From assembly GCA_019752045.1 (NCBI GenBank), contig JAIEMP010000010.1, forward strand, positions 124,001 through 188,000: 64,000 nucleotides of DNA, read 5' to 3'. This DNA comes from Chitinophagaceae bacterium. Its GTDB lineage: Bacteria; Bacteroidota; Bacteroidia; Chitinophagales; Chitinophagaceae. The translations under genes and the position numbers were made by a program. Every line of letters begins with the position of its first letter. The first letter of the stretch is position 1. Of the stretch, positions 36,178 to 45,528 are shown piece after piece. The notes beneath the pieces were generated by a model. That model searched no databases. It saw only the letters and a list, made by a program, of their open reading frames with translations, and was not told where the DNA came from.

Positions 36178-37038
36178 TTAATTGCCGAGATAGCTTTTCA
36201 ACGCATTGCTGTAACGGGCTTTTTGTAAGCGTTTGATGGCTCTTTCTTTAATTTGACGGATACGTTCTTTGGTTAAATCATATTTCTGACCAATTTGCTC
36301 AATGGTTACACCATTTTCTCCATCTAAACCAAAATAAGCATTTACAATTTCTGCTTCACGGGGACTGAGTGATTTTAACACACGACGAATCTCATTACGT
36401 AGTGAGTCTTTCATTACATCTTCGTCAGTATCATCACTTCCTTCCAGCAAATCACCCATAGCCACATCTTCCGCTTCATGCACAGGTGCATCAAGTGAAG
36501 TATGACGGGTGTTGCTTTGGAAGATATTGTTGATTTCTGTTTCGCTCATTTCAAGAATATCAGCCAGCTCTTCTGTAGAAGGCTCTCTCTCATGTTCTTG
36601 TTCAAAAGCCATGTAAGCTTTATTGGCTTTGTTATATGTGCCAATCTTGTTCTGTGGCAAACGAACCAAACGACCTTGTTCAGCCAATGCCTGTAAAATA
36701 GATTGACGAATCCACCAAACAGCATATGAAATGAATTTAAAACCTTTGGTTTCATCAAAACGCTGAGCTGCTTTGATCAGACCGAGATTTCCTTCATTAA
36801 TTAAATCACTCAGGGATAAGCCCTGGTGCTGATACTGTTTGGCTACCGATACAACGAAACGAAGGTTCGATTGTACCAATTTGTCCAAAGCCCGTTGATC
36901 ACCCATTTTAATCCGCTGTGCAAGAGTGGTTTCCTCTTCAGGGGTAATCATAGGGATCTTGGAGATTTCCTGTAAATACTTCTCAACCGCTTGTGAATCA
37001 CGGTTGGTAATCTGAGTTGCAATTTTAAGCTGCCGCAT
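36178..37038 (-). CDS. rpoD: Primary sigma factor (short Bacteroidota RpoD)
   Basis: Directs RNA polymerase to housekeeping promoters, here TAnnTTTG-type. The 286-residue protein has region 1.2 (DSQAVEKYLQEISKIPMITPEEE), region 2 (LVQSNLRFVVSVAKQYQHQGLSLSDLI, then KFISYAVWWIRQSI), region 3 and region 4 with the helix-turn-helix TIEQIGQKYDLTKERIRQIK. It lacks region 1.1, which is normal for Bacteroidota and explains the short length compared with about 610 residues in E. coli. It has a consensus promoter 100 bases upstream. Confidence 0.97.
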   Translation of the reverse strand: MRQLKIATQITNRDSQAVEKYLQEISKIPMITPEEETTLAQRIKMGDQRALDKLVQSNLRFVVSVAKQYQHQGLSLSDLINEGNLGLIKAAQRFDETKGFKFISYAVWWIRQSILQALAEQGRLVRLPQNKIGTYNKANKAYMAFEQEHEREPSTEELADILEMSETEINNIFQSNTRHTSLDAPVHEAEDVAMGDLLEGSDDTDEDVMKDSLRNEIRRVLKSLSPREAEIVNAYFGLDGENGVTIEQIGQKYDLTKERIRQIKERAIKRLQKARYSNALKSYLGN

Positions 37039-37138
37039 ATTGTATTCCTCTTAATGTTTGAAACGACGGTGAACTGAATACAGGGAGAACTAATCCGGAA
37101 GTTTTAAAAACGGACTCCTAATCCACTGATACTGTCTG

Positions 37139-37146
37139 CAAAGGTA
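37139..37146 (-). promoter_or_regulatory. rpoD promoter element TACCTTTG
   Basis: Exact TAnnTTTG on the minus strand, about 100 bases before the rpoD ATG, giving a leader of about 95 bases. The 277-base gap between rpoD and the threonine aldolase gene otherwise holds no gene; it is AT-rich and likely carries the divergent promoters. Confidence 0.55.
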
Positions 37147-37315
37147 CAAATCAAGAGCCGTTTTTCATAGCCCCTGTGTATAATTGAGTCTAAATTGGGT
37201 AAGATTGTAACGTTTGCGGTTGAAATATTCTCATAAATGTCAACAAAATACAGGTTCAAAAGTTTGTTAATTTATAAAGTTTTCTCACAATCGGTTAACT
37301 TGCGGCATAAAGTAA

Positions 37316-38344
37316 ATGATTGAAATGGAACGAATTGACTTGAGAAGTGATACCGTTACTCAACCCACTGCCCCCATGCTTGAGGCTATGATGACTGCAA
37401 AAGTGGGTGATGATGTTTTTAGTGAAGATGAGACTGTGAATAAACTGGAAGAAACTGCTTCAAATATCTTTAAGATGGAAGCGGGTTTGTTTTGTCCTTC
37501 CGGTACAATGACCAACCAAATTGCAATTAAACTGCACACTCAACCAGGCGATGAAGTTATTTGTGATGAAACATCGCATGTGTATCAGTACGAAGGAGGA
37601 GGCATTGCGTTCAATGCAGGTGCATCCGTTCGTTTGCTGCAGGGAAACAGAGGACGTATAACTGCAGATCATGTGGCCGATTCCATAAATCCGGATGATG
37701 TACATAAGCCTGTATCGAGTCTGGTTGTGCTTGAAAACACAAGTAACAGAGGTGGTGGCAGTTGTTATGAACTATCTGATATTCATTTAATAAGAGAAAT
37801 TTGCCTGAAAAATAAACTCATATTGCATTTGGATGGTGCCCGCCTCTTTAATGCGCTTGTAGCAAAAAAACAATCTGCTATTGATTACGGACAAATGTTT
37901 GATTCCATCTCAATTTGTTTAAGCAAAGGATTAGGTGCACCAGTGGGTAGTGTTTTACTTGGTACAAAAGAAATGATTCGAAAAGCAAGACGCATCAGAA
38001 AAGTGTTTGGTGGAGGAATGCGGCAGGCGGGTTTTATAGCTGCCGCAGGTTTATATGCGCTGGAACATCAAGTGGAGCGTTTGGCAATTGACCATGCTCA
38101 TGCCAAACAGATTGAACAGGCCCTTCTCTTAAATCCAAAAATTGAATCTGTGCTCCCTGTTGAAACGAATATTGTAATTTTTACCCTGCGGGAAGGGATC
38201 ACTCCGGCACAATTTACAGACCTTTTAAAAGAAAAAGGCATTTTGTGTTTTGCATTTGGAAAACAACAAATCCGTTTTGTAACACATTTAAATATTACTG
38301 CTCAAATGACAGAACGGTTGTGTGATATTATAAAAAAAGTCTGA
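37316..38344 (+). CDS. ltaE: Low-specificity L-threonine aldolase (PLP-dependent)
   Basis: Cleaves L-threonine or L-allo-threonine to glycine and acetaldehyde. The 342-residue fold-type I protein opens with the family's [12 protein letters not shown] and shows [33 protein letters not shown] (the Asp that binds the PLP nitrogen) and PLP-lysine Lys204 in [12 protein letters not shown]. The ATG at 37316 and the one three codons later are both possible. Identity is firm; exact stereospecificity is not readable. Confidence 0.94.
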   Translation: MIEMERIDLRSDTVTQPTAPMLEAMMTAKVGDDVFSEDETVNKLEETASNIFKMEAGLFCPSGTMTNQIAIKLHTQPGDEVICDETSHVYQYEGGGIAFNAGASVRLLQGNRGRITADHVADSINPDDVHKPVSSLVVLENTSNRGGGSCYELSDIHLIREICLKNKLILHLDGARLFNALVAKKQSAIDYGQMFDSISICLSKGLGAPVGSVLLGTKEMIRKARRIRKVFGGGMRQAGFIAAAGLYALEHQVERLAIDHAHAKQIEQALLLNPKIESVLPVETNIVIFTLREGITPAQFTDLLKEKGILCFAFGKQQIRFVTHLNITAQMTERLCDIIKKV

Positions 38345-38589
38345 TCGCTTTTCTGTAAAATACTCTCTGTAGGAAAAGGATTTACAGTCTGTAGGTTTTT
38401 TCTTAATTGTTGATGCAGTAAAACTGCATCTGCCTGTACAAAATAAAAGCAGAGAGGTGGCAAATAAAGCCTACCTTTATACGGTCATTTGAGTTAATCT
38501 CTTGTAAGCGAATAATCTTTTCTACAGTTCTCCATTCTTCATTTACACCAGCATCTGCTCAAGTTTTTTTTTCATTTAATTTTTTTGTT
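38345..38589. promoter_or_regulatory. Structured leader region of the RRM operon
   Basis: 245 bases without a gene between ltaE and the RRM protein. It begins with CTGTAAA/TTTACAG arms followed by TTTTTTC, perhaps a weak ltaE terminator. Next come a perfect 7-base hairpin GATGCAG-TAAAA-CTGCATC (38412-38430) and a C/T-rich tail with T-runs just before the ATG. A long, partly structured leader is common ahead of bacterial cold-regulated RNA-binding protein genes; regulation here is inference. Confidence 0.4.
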
Positions 38590-38859
38590 ATGAACATTTA
38601 TGTTTCAAATTTAGGTTTTAATGTACAGGATGCAGATTTGCAGCAATTATTCGCAAGCTTCGGTACCGTATCATCAGCTAAAGTAATTATGGATAAAATG
38701 ACCAACCAGAGCCGTGGTTTTGGTTTTGTAGAAATGCCTGATGATGCAGCTGCACAAACTGCCGTAGATGCATTAAATGGTTCTACAACAGATGGTCGCA
38801 CCATTAAAGTTGTAGAAGCAAGGCCCCGTGAAGAAAAACCCCGCTCTAACAGGTGGTAA
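38590..38859 (+). CDS. Single-RRM RNA-binding protein
   Basis: Binds single-stranded RNA, probably as an RNA chaperone, in the cytoplasm. The 89-residue protein is one complete RRM: RNP2 is IYVSNL (residues 3-8), and RNP1 is RGFGFVEM (42-49), both with the expected aromatic residues. A short basic tail (REEKPRSNRW) follows. Such Bacteroidota proteins are often induced by cold or stress; no cold-shock evidence is in the sequence other than the long leader. It heads a unit with two small downstream genes. Confidence 0.95.
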   Translation: MNIYVSNLGFNVQDADLQQLFASFGTVSSAKVIMDKMTNQSRGFGFVEMPDDAAAQTAVDALNGSTTDGRTIKVVEARPREEKPRSNRW

Positions 38860-38915
38860 GCAATTGTTGAACAACTCTACAGCAATTGTCTTTTTTTCTA
38901 ATTAAATGCAGTATT

Positions 38916-39170
38916 ATGACGAATGATATGATTGAAAAGTTTATTGATAATAAAGTGAGTAAAAACGCAAAGGTTAATATTCATTTTAAACAGCGTAACA
39001 CAGTAACAGGGGTTTTTATCCGTGTGAATGATTATGACGAATTAAAATCAAAAAATTTATGGCGGATTGTATCTGATTCAAAAATAAAAGAATGGGAAGA
39101 AACGCAGGACTATAATCTGGGCCGTATTTTTAACGGCGCAGAATTTACACGTTTAAGTGAAAATAATTAG
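38916..39170 (+). CDS. 84-residue protein downstream of the RRM gene, unknown
   Basis: Not assigned. Using the ATG at 38916 the product is 84 residues. It has a predicted short helix followed by beta strands (AKVNIHFKQRNTVTGVFIRV, NLWRIVSD) and a C-terminal helix. The strand pattern with a central Gly and a conserved Lys/Asn-rich turn is reminiscent of small Sm-like RNA-binding barrels, but this is a guess. Location 57 bases after the RRM stop suggests one transcript. Confidence 0.65.
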   Translation: MTNDMIEKFIDNKVSKNAKVNIHFKQRNTVTGVFIRVNDYDELKSKNLWRIVSDSKIKEWEETQDYNLGRIFNGAEFTRLSENN

Positions 39171-39209
39171 TCTGTTTCTCTTTCCTTTCCTGTAATTAAA
39201 TTGTTTTAT

Positions 39210-39608
39210 ATGTTTAAGCCCACTTGGAGAAAATATCTGCCCGTAATTACAATTCTGTTGAAACGATCTGCGGGTTCTGAGCAGTTATTGAACATGAACC
39301 ATACAGATTTTGAACGGGCATCAGGCGGCAGGAAAACGAAATACAGTTTTTCACAGTTGCAGTTAAACTCCGGCCGTATAAACAGTGAAGTAAAGCACAA
39401 TCCTATTGCAAAGGAACTGGCTGAACTGTTGCAGGAAGACCTGGTTACAAACCGGATTCTTGTTAGACAGCGGTTTGAATTTGAAATGAATAATGAATTT
39501 CAACTGATCATCAGAAACAATACACCTGCCCCTGAGCTGGCAGCTGAAGTAACAGCAAGCGAACCGGAGCTGGTTGAATCAACTAACGAGGTTAGTGCAA
39601 CTGAATAA
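39210..39608 (+). CDS. Conserved 132-residue protein of the RRM operon, unknown
   Basis: Not assigned. From the ATG at 39210 the product is 132 residues, beginning MFKPTWRKYLPVITILLKRS. Residues up to about 100 form a basic mixed alpha/beta segment (FERASGGRKTKYSFSQLQLNSGR), and the C-terminal about 30 residues are acidic, Glu/Ala-rich and probably disordered. No signal peptide or catalytic motif. It ends at a strong terminator, closing the RRM unit. Confidence 0.7.
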   Translation: MFKPTWRKYLPVITILLKRSAGSEQLLNMNHTDFERASGGRKTKYSFSQLQLNSGRINSEVKHNPIAKELAELLQEDLVTNRILVRQRFEFEMNNEFQLIIRNNTPAPELAAEVTASEPELVESTNEVSATE

Positions 39609-39650
39609 GTTATTCCTTTTCCTGCTGTTCCGGCATGTATAATTCTTTAT

Positions 39651-39687
39651 CTGCTGTCTGTATCTTTACGGACAGCAGATTTTTTTT
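39651..39687 (+). terminator. Terminator of the RRM operon
   Basis: Perfect stem CTGCTGTC/GACAGCAG with a 12-base loop, then A and seven T. It lies 43 bases after the last stop codon and just before the KAS III-like gene. Confidence 0.88.
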
Positions 39688-39703
39688 AAACAATACTGTT
39701 TTT

Positions 39704-40774
39704 ATGCTACGCACAGTTATTACAGGTACAGGTTCTTATATCCCTCCTGTTGTTCAGAGCAATAACGATTTTGCCAAGCTGGTTTTCTATTCAGATAACC
39801 AATTACCACTTACAACCCCTCCTCAGGAAGTTGTTGAAAAGTTTAAACAGATTACCGGCATTGAAGAACGACGCTATACTACAGATCAATTGAATGCATC
39901 GGATATTGGAGCCATTGCAGCAAAAAACGCTATTGAAGACAGCAGGATTAATCCTGAAGAAATTGATCAGCTGATTGTTGCTCATAATTTTGGAAACGTC
40001 ATCAAACATACCATTCAAACCGATGCCGTCCCTTCACTTGCAAATGTGATAAAACATCAACTGGGTATTCACAATCCCGCCTGTACTGCATATGATCTGT
40101 TGTTCGGTTGCCCGGGTTGGTTACAGGCAATGATTCATGCCGATGCGTTTTTTAAAGCAGGTATTGCAAGAAAAGCATTGATCGTTGGAACAGAAACATT
40201 ATCAAGAGTGATTGATGTGCACGACCGTGACAGTATGATCTTCAGCGATGGTGCAGGTGCAGCGGTTGTGGAATATATTGATACAGGCGATCATGGATCT
40301 GGTATATTAAGTACTTCTGTTCAATCCCATTCACTGGAAGAAATCAACTACATCAACATGGGTCCATCGTTTTATCCTGAAAGTGATCCGGGTGTTCGAT
40401 ATATTAAAATGAAAGGAAGAAAAGTGTATGAATATGCCATGAAATATGTACCAGCTGCCATGAAAGATTGTCTGGATAAAAGCGGCATATCTATTCAAGA
40501 ACTGAAAAAGATTTTTATTCACCAGGCCAATGAGAAAATGGATGAAGGAATTATTAAACGCCTGTATCAATTGTATGGAATAGCTGAACACCCCGAACAT
40601 ATTATGCCCATGTGCATTCACTGGCTGGGTAACAGTTCAGTAGCAACCGTACCTACATTGTATGACCTTGTAAGGAAAGAACAAATTGAACATCACCGGC
40701 TAGAGACCGGCGATGTTGTTTTATTTGCTTCTGTAGGTGCAGGAATGAACATCAATGCAGTTTGTTACCGCTAT
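39704..40774 (+). CDS. Beta-ketoacyl-ACP synthase III-like protein
   Basis: Thiolase-fold condensing enzyme of the FabH type. I start at the ATG at 39704 (MLRTVITGTGSYIPP), giving 357 residues. Active-site residues are Cys136 (LLFGCPGWLQ), His273 (FIHQANEKM) and Asn310 (WLGNSS). The FGCPG setting differs from the ACxGF of housekeeping FabH, and there is no adjacent fatty acid gene, so this may be a second, specialised KAS III (starter-unit or natural-product type). The ORF reported to 40777 includes the stop codon. Confidence 0.86.
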
Positions 40775-40792
40775 TGATGTTCATTACAAAAA

Positions 40793-42052
40793 TTATCGTT
40801 GACTGAATGCTTTGCCGTAGCGTCTGCCTCTTCCCCCTCCGCCAAAATTACTGCTGAAGGTTCCGCCGGATGCGTTAGTTGTTGTTGCTGCAACAGGACT
40901 GTTATGCATGGAAATGATATCAAATGCATGACCCTTAACTACAGGTATTTGTTTCTTGATCAGTTTCTGAATATTCGTTAAAAACGTTTTTTCGCTCCAG
41001 TCGCAAAAAGAAATTGCAGTACCATTTGCTCCTGCCCTTCCTGTTCTTCCAATACGGTGTACATAGGTTTCAGGTACATTGGGTAATTCGTAGTTGAGTA
41101 CATGTGTTAACTCATCAATATCAATACCACGTGCTGCAATATCTGTTGCCACTAATACACGTGTTTTTCTTTTCTTGAAATTTTCCAATGCATTCTGACG
41201 TGCATTCTGCGATTTGTTTCCGTGAATAGCTTCTGTACGAATACCGGCAGCATTTAAGCTTTTCGCCAGTTTATCAGCAGCATGTTTCATTTGTGTAAAC
41301 ACGAGTAATGTTTCAATGCTTTCATCTTTCAGCAACTGAATCAATAACGGTTGCTTGTGCTGACGTTCAACAAAATAAACCGATTGCTGAATAATCTCTA
41401 CAGTTGAAGAAACCGGTGTTACTTCAACTCTTACCGGATTGGTTAATAAAATATTCGCCAATTGTTTGATCTCTGTTGGCATGGTTGCTGAGAAAAACAA
41501 TGTTTGACGTTTGGCAGGTAATTTGGCAATAATGCGTTTTACATCCTGTACAAATCCCATATCCAGCATGCGATCTGCTTCATCCAGTACAAAAAACTGA
41601 ATTTGACTGAGGCTGATATGTCCCTGCTGCATCAGATCGAGTAAACGGCCCGGTGTGGCTACAATAATATCAACCCCTCTTTTTATAGATTGCACCTGGC
41701 TGAACTGAGGAACACCTCCAAAGACAACCTGATGTTTCATGTTTAAAAAATGACCGTATGCTTTAATGCTGTCACCAATCTGGATAGCCAGCTCACGGGT
41801 TGGAGTAAGAATTAAGGTATGAATCTGCCGATGCTTTTGCTGACTCTCCTGCTGACGTAGATGCATCAGTTGAAGGATAGGTATTGTAAAAGCGGCCGTT
41901 TTACCGGTTCCTGTTTGAGCACAGCCCAACAGGTCTCTTTGTTGTAAAATAGCAGGAATTGATTGTTCCTGAATAGGTGTTGGGGTTGTGTACCCTTCTT
42001 TGCTCAAAGCCTGCATAATAGGCTCAATGAGCTGTAAATTGTTAAATGACAC
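40793..42052 (-). CDS. rhlE: DEAD-box RNA helicase, RhlE type
   Basis: ATP-dependent RNA unwinding in ribosome assembly or mRNA turnover. The 419-residue protein has the Q motif (PTPIQEQSIP), Walker A AQTGTGKT (residues 45-52), DEAD in FVLDEADRMLDMGF, SAT and HRIGRTGRAG. The C-terminus is short, Gly- and Arg-rich (GGGGRGRRYGKAFSQR), a typical RNA-binding tail. RhlE is the closest E. coli type; other paralogues exist in this phylum. An RRM protein unit lies 1.5 kb away. Confidence 0.93.
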   Translation of the reverse strand: MSFNNLQLIEPIMQALSKEGYTTPTPIQEQSIPAILQQRDLLGCAQTGTGKTAAFTIPILQLMHLRQQESQQKHRQIHTLILTPTRELAIQIGDSIKAYGHFLNMKHQVVFGGVPQFSQVQSIKRGVDIIVATPGRLLDLMQQGHISLSQIQFFVLDEADRMLDMGFVQDVKRIIAKLPAKRQTLFFSATMPTEIKQLANILLTNPVRVEVTPVSSTVEIIQQSVYFVERQHKQPLLIQLLKDESIETLLVFTQMKHAADKLAKSLNAAGIRTEAIHGNKSQNARQNALENFKKRKTRVLVATDIAARGIDIDELTHVLNYELPNVPETYVHRIGRTGRAGANGTAISFCDWSEKTFLTNIQKLIKKQIPVVKGHAFDIISMHNSPVAATTTNASGGTFSSNFGGGGRGRRYGKAFSQR

Positions 42053-42276
42053 GAAAAAAATATTTGATTAAAAAATGTGATAAGGCTATCAACAAATGAG
42101 GTTGATACATTATCTGCCTTACGTTAATACATTCATTATTTGGGGAGATAGAGTACTACACAAACAGAGAGAGCAATAACATTAAGAACTGTAAAGATAG
42201 GATTATTTGCTTAAAAAGAAAGGTTTATCTAACTACAGGCATTCATACACTCTGAGTACCAGACGTATTAATCAAT

Positions 42277-42300
42277 AAAAAAGCCCCGTTATCCGGGGCC
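42277..42300 (-). terminator. Terminator after the Prc protease gene
   Basis: Minus-strand stem GCCCCG/CGGGGC around a 5-base loop, then six T, directly past the protease stop codon. Confidence 0.9.
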
Positions 42301-42306
42301 TTGCAT

Positions 42307-44478
42307 TTAATTTGTTGTTTTTGCTGATTGTTTATTCTGTGCAATAAAATATTGCTGAATCATATCCGTCATGATGTTCACCGTTTCACCCAAATGTAAA
42401 TCTGTTTTCAATCTGTTTACAAAAGCGGTATTCCGTTCTACTTTCCCCTGATCGTCTTTTATTCTGTTTAAATCAACAGCCAGACTGTTTACTTCAAGAG
42501 GTGTTTGCAGTTTTAATAATGAATCAATTGATTTGATGGTTGTACTCAGTGTTTTCTTTTCCTGACGGTATTTTGTGATATTTAAAGAATACTGTTTGTC
42601 GTTGTATTTCGATAACCAGTCTGTACTTTCTTTAATCAACTGAAATGATTTGTTTTGTTTAATCCGGTCATTACTTTTTGTAACGATGTAATTGAAATCG
42701 TAATCAGGTTTCCACACTTTGTATTGTGTACTGTTGATCTCATCCCATGCCAATGCATCCGGATCGTCTTTTTCACGCAGCTTCAGGTATTCATACTGAT
42801 CAGGCAATACAATATCAGAACTCACACCTTTTAATTGAGTGCTTGCTCCGCTCACACGGTAAAACTTTTGCAGAGTAAGTTTAATATCACCCAGTTCAGA
42901 CGGATTATTGCTTGTCCAGCTGCTGCGCTCTAACTGAATGCTGCGTTGCACGGTTCCTTTACCATAAGTGGAGGTGCTGCCTATTACCAGTCCACGCTTG
43001 TAGTCCTGAATGGCGGCTGCAAAAATTTCTGATGCAGATGCACTGAATTCATTGACCATAACAGTGAGCGGCCCGTTCCATAAAACATTGTTATCCTTAT
43101 CACGTAAAATAGAAGGAGATTCATCTCTGCTCTTCACCTGCACCACAGGGCCTTCTTCAATAAACAAACCAACCATTTGTACTACATCCATTAAAGAACC
43201 ACCGCCGTTTGTACGTAAATCAAGGATAATACCATTGATACCTTCTTGTTTCAGTTTTACAATTTCTTTTGCCACATCTGCTGCACAACGTGCTCCGTTT
43301 GGATCCTGAAAGTTGGCATAAAACTCCGGCAGATAGATGTAACCGATTTTATAATTGTTGGCTCCTTTAATGATTGTACTCTTTGCAAAAGTTTCTTCCA
43401 GGTTAATCTTTTCACGAATCATTGCAACCACTTTCACTTCACCATTAGGTTTTTTAATAGTGAGTCTTACTTCTGTATCTTTTTTTCCACGAATTAAACG
43501 CACTGCATCCGGTACTTCAAAACCAGTAAGATCCTGTGCTTCTTCTGCACCCTGCCCTACTTTCAATACCAGATCACCAATTTGTAATTCACCCGATTTA
43601 TCAGCAGGACTTCCTTTAACTACAGTTGCAATTTTAATATTGCCCTCTTCTTCAGTGAGTGAAGCACCAATTCCAAAGAACTCTCCACTCATTTGTTCAT
43701 CAAACGAACGCTTTTCAATTGGAGGAAAATAAGTGGTATGCGGATCCATCGTTTCGGTAATATCATTCACAAACAGATTAAAACGATCTTCGTCTTTAAA
43801 ACGGTTACGGAACCGGTCGAACATTTTATCGAGCGACTTCGCCACTTTTTCTCTGGCTTCTTTTTCTAACTCGATGTTTGATTTGGAAACAAACCCTTCT
43901 TTGCCTTTACTTTTCTCCTGCTGTTCAATGAGATCAACATAGCGATCCAGTACCAGATACTTGATTTTTTTGCGCCATACTTCTTTACGGGCTGCTTCTG
44001 TTTTTGGAAAAACAGTTTTTTCATCATCATCAGTGTACGACTCGTCAACCGTAAAATCAAAAGGCTTTTGAAGCAGCTCTTTATAAATGGATGATGCTTC
44101 TTCTACCCTTTGCTTGTATATGGCATTAAAGAGATAGAATGATTCCAGCTTTGCTCCGTGAATTTCATCATCAATCTTTGTTTCAACTTTTTTTAGTTGA
44201 ACTATATCCGATTCGAGAAAATAGGTTTTGTCGGGATCCAGGCTTTTCAAAAATTTAGTAAATACTTCTTTTGAAAACTTGTCGTCAATCTTTTTGGGAT
44301 TGAAATGACCTTCTTCTAAAAATTCGCCAACTAATTGGAGAATTCGTTCAAAACGGGTGCCTGGCTCTTTACGGGTAGAGGATGATTGGACTGCATAAAA
44401 GATACTGCCTCCGAGAAGCAATACAAGTATGATCAGCAAACTTTTTTTACTAAACATAAAATTTAAAAAATTTGACAT
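42307..44478 (-). CDS. Carboxy-terminal processing protease (Prc/Tsp type)
   Basis: Periplasmic serine protease that degrades or trims proteins from C-terminal tails. The 723-residue protein has an N-terminal membrane anchor or signal (LLIILVLLLGG), a large N-terminal domain, a PDZ domain (about residues 245-335) and the S41 catalytic domain. Catalytic Ser481 sits in FSASASEIFAAAIQDY and Lys507 in STYGKGTVQ. A C-terminal DUF3340-like domain follows, as in E. coli Prc. Monocistronic with a terminator. Confidence 0.95.
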   Translation of the reverse strand: MSNFLNFMFSKKSLLIILVLLLGGSIFYAVQSSSTRKEPGTRFERILQLVGEFLEEGHFNPKKIDDKFSKEVFTKFLKSLDPDKTYFLESDIVQLKKVETKIDDEIHGAKLESFYLFNAIYKQRVEEASSIYKELLQKPFDFTVDESYTDDDEKTVFPKTEAARKEVWRKKIKYLVLDRYVDLIEQQEKSKGKEGFVSKSNIELEKEAREKVAKSLDKMFDRFRNRFKDEDRFNLFVNDITETMDPHTTYFPPIEKRSFDEQMSGEFFGIGASLTEEEGNIKIATVVKGSPADKSGELQIGDLVLKVGQGAEEAQDLTGFEVPDAVRLIRGKKDTEVRLTIKKPNGEVKVVAMIREKINLEETFAKSTIIKGANNYKIGYIYLPEFYANFQDPNGARCAADVAKEIVKLKQEGINGIILDLRTNGGGSLMDVVQMVGLFIEEGPVVQVKSRDESPSILRDKDNNVLWNGPLTVMVNEFSASASEIFAAAIQDYKRGLVIGSTSTYGKGTVQRSIQLERSSWTSNNPSELGDIKLTLQKFYRVSGASTQLKGVSSDIVLPDQYEYLKLREKDDPDALAWDEINSTQYKVWKPDYDFNYIVTKSNDRIKQNKSFQLIKESTDWLSKYNDKQYSLNITKYRQEKKTLSTTIKSIDSLLKLQTPLEVNSLAVDLNRIKDDQGKVERNTAFVNRLKTDLHLGETVNIMTDMIQQYFIAQNKQSAKTTN

Positions 44479-44573
44479 AAAACAATTACTGTAAAAATAA
44501 CGAGAAAAGACTTGGGCTTATTGGCCTTTCGTCCAATTATTTGCTTTTAACAAGCTATTGGCTAGCTCATTCA

Positions 44574-45521
44574 TCATCTTTTTGCCTGAATCAGGAACAC
44601 TCCCGGCACTGCCCGTTGTGTCTTATCACTGGGAGCAATAGTCTCTTTTCCATTCACCAATAAACAACTGCTGCCTCCACCGTCGAGATTCAACCCTTCT
44701 GCACAACCCAGATCTAACAAAATTGCTGCCAAATGGTTGAGCGATGCCCCTTCTGCAATACCAGGCATGCGACCCTGCACCACAAGAATAATCAGTTTGC
44801 CATCGGCAGTATAACCCATGGCCGTTCGTGGATGTTTATCGTTGATGGCTTTACCGGCAAACATGTTTTCTTCATTGTTACTGATGCTGATGCTTGCATG
44901 TTGAATTAATACCGGCCCGCCTCCTATTGCTGTTTGCATTTTCCACTTTTCGGCCGAGCTTATTTGAGTGTTGTTACGAATAACTTTTGAGGAATCTTTA
45001 AAACCCTTTTTTTGTTGTTGAAATGCTTTTGCAAATACAGCTGATGAATCTGTATACAACCACGCTACATCTGCTTTTCTTTTTTTACTGATACCAATCG
45101 CTGAACGGAAAGTATGGAGATAGGTTAATGTATCTTTTCCTTTCAATGGAATGGAATGTATGTTGTACGAAACCAGTTTTCCGTCTTTTATCACCGTATT
45201 CAAATTTCTGTTGGTTGCAAAATCAAAGAACGTTCCATTTACAACAACTACAGGTTGTTCATTTTTTTCATAAAACTGTGAAGGAGTAAGTCTGCGTTTA
45301 AAGGTAGTGTCTGTTGTAAATTTTAATTTCCTGTCTTTAAGTTCGGCAATAACATAAAAAGCAATATTGGGTTTACCGTCAATACTGTCGGTTGATTTAA
45401 ATACATGTATCGATGATGGCAAGGGTCCAAACAACGAATCAACATTCTGCCAGCGAAGTTGAGCGCAACAAAAAGGAGCAGCTGTAAAAAACAACACTGC
45501 TCCTGAAATTATTTTTTTCAT
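44574..45521 (-). CDS. Phosphodiester glycosidase family protein (NAGPA/DUF2233)
   Basis: Secreted hydrolase of the family of the mannose 6-phosphate uncovering enzyme. From the ATG at 45521 (MKKIISGAVLFFTAAPFCCAQ) it has a signal peptide and 315 residues; the frame extends five codons upstream. Diagnostic blocks are VVVVNGTFFDF, HPRTAMGYTADGKLIILVVQGR and GLNLDGGGSSCLLVNG. Bacterial relatives cleave GlcNAc-phosphodiester or related bonds; the substrate here is unknown. It overlaps or abuts the lipA stop and may be cotranscribed. Confidence 0.88.
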   Translation of the reverse strand: MKKIISGAVLFFTAAPFCCAQLRWQNVDSLFGPLPSSIHVFKSTDSIDGKPNIAFYVIAELKDRKLKFTTDTTFKRRLTPSQFYEKNEQPVVVVNGTFFDFATNRNLNTVIKDGKLVSYNIHSIPLKGKDTLTYLHTFRSAIGISKKRKADVAWLYTDSSAVFAKAFQQQKKGFKDSSKVIRNNTQISSAEKWKMQTAIGGGPVLIQHASISISNNEENMFAGKAINDKHPRTAMGYTADGKLIILVVQGRMPGIAEGASLNHLAAILLDLGCAEGLNLDGGGSSCLLVNGKETIAPSDKTQRAVPGVFLIQAKR

Positions 45522-45528
45522 AATCATA

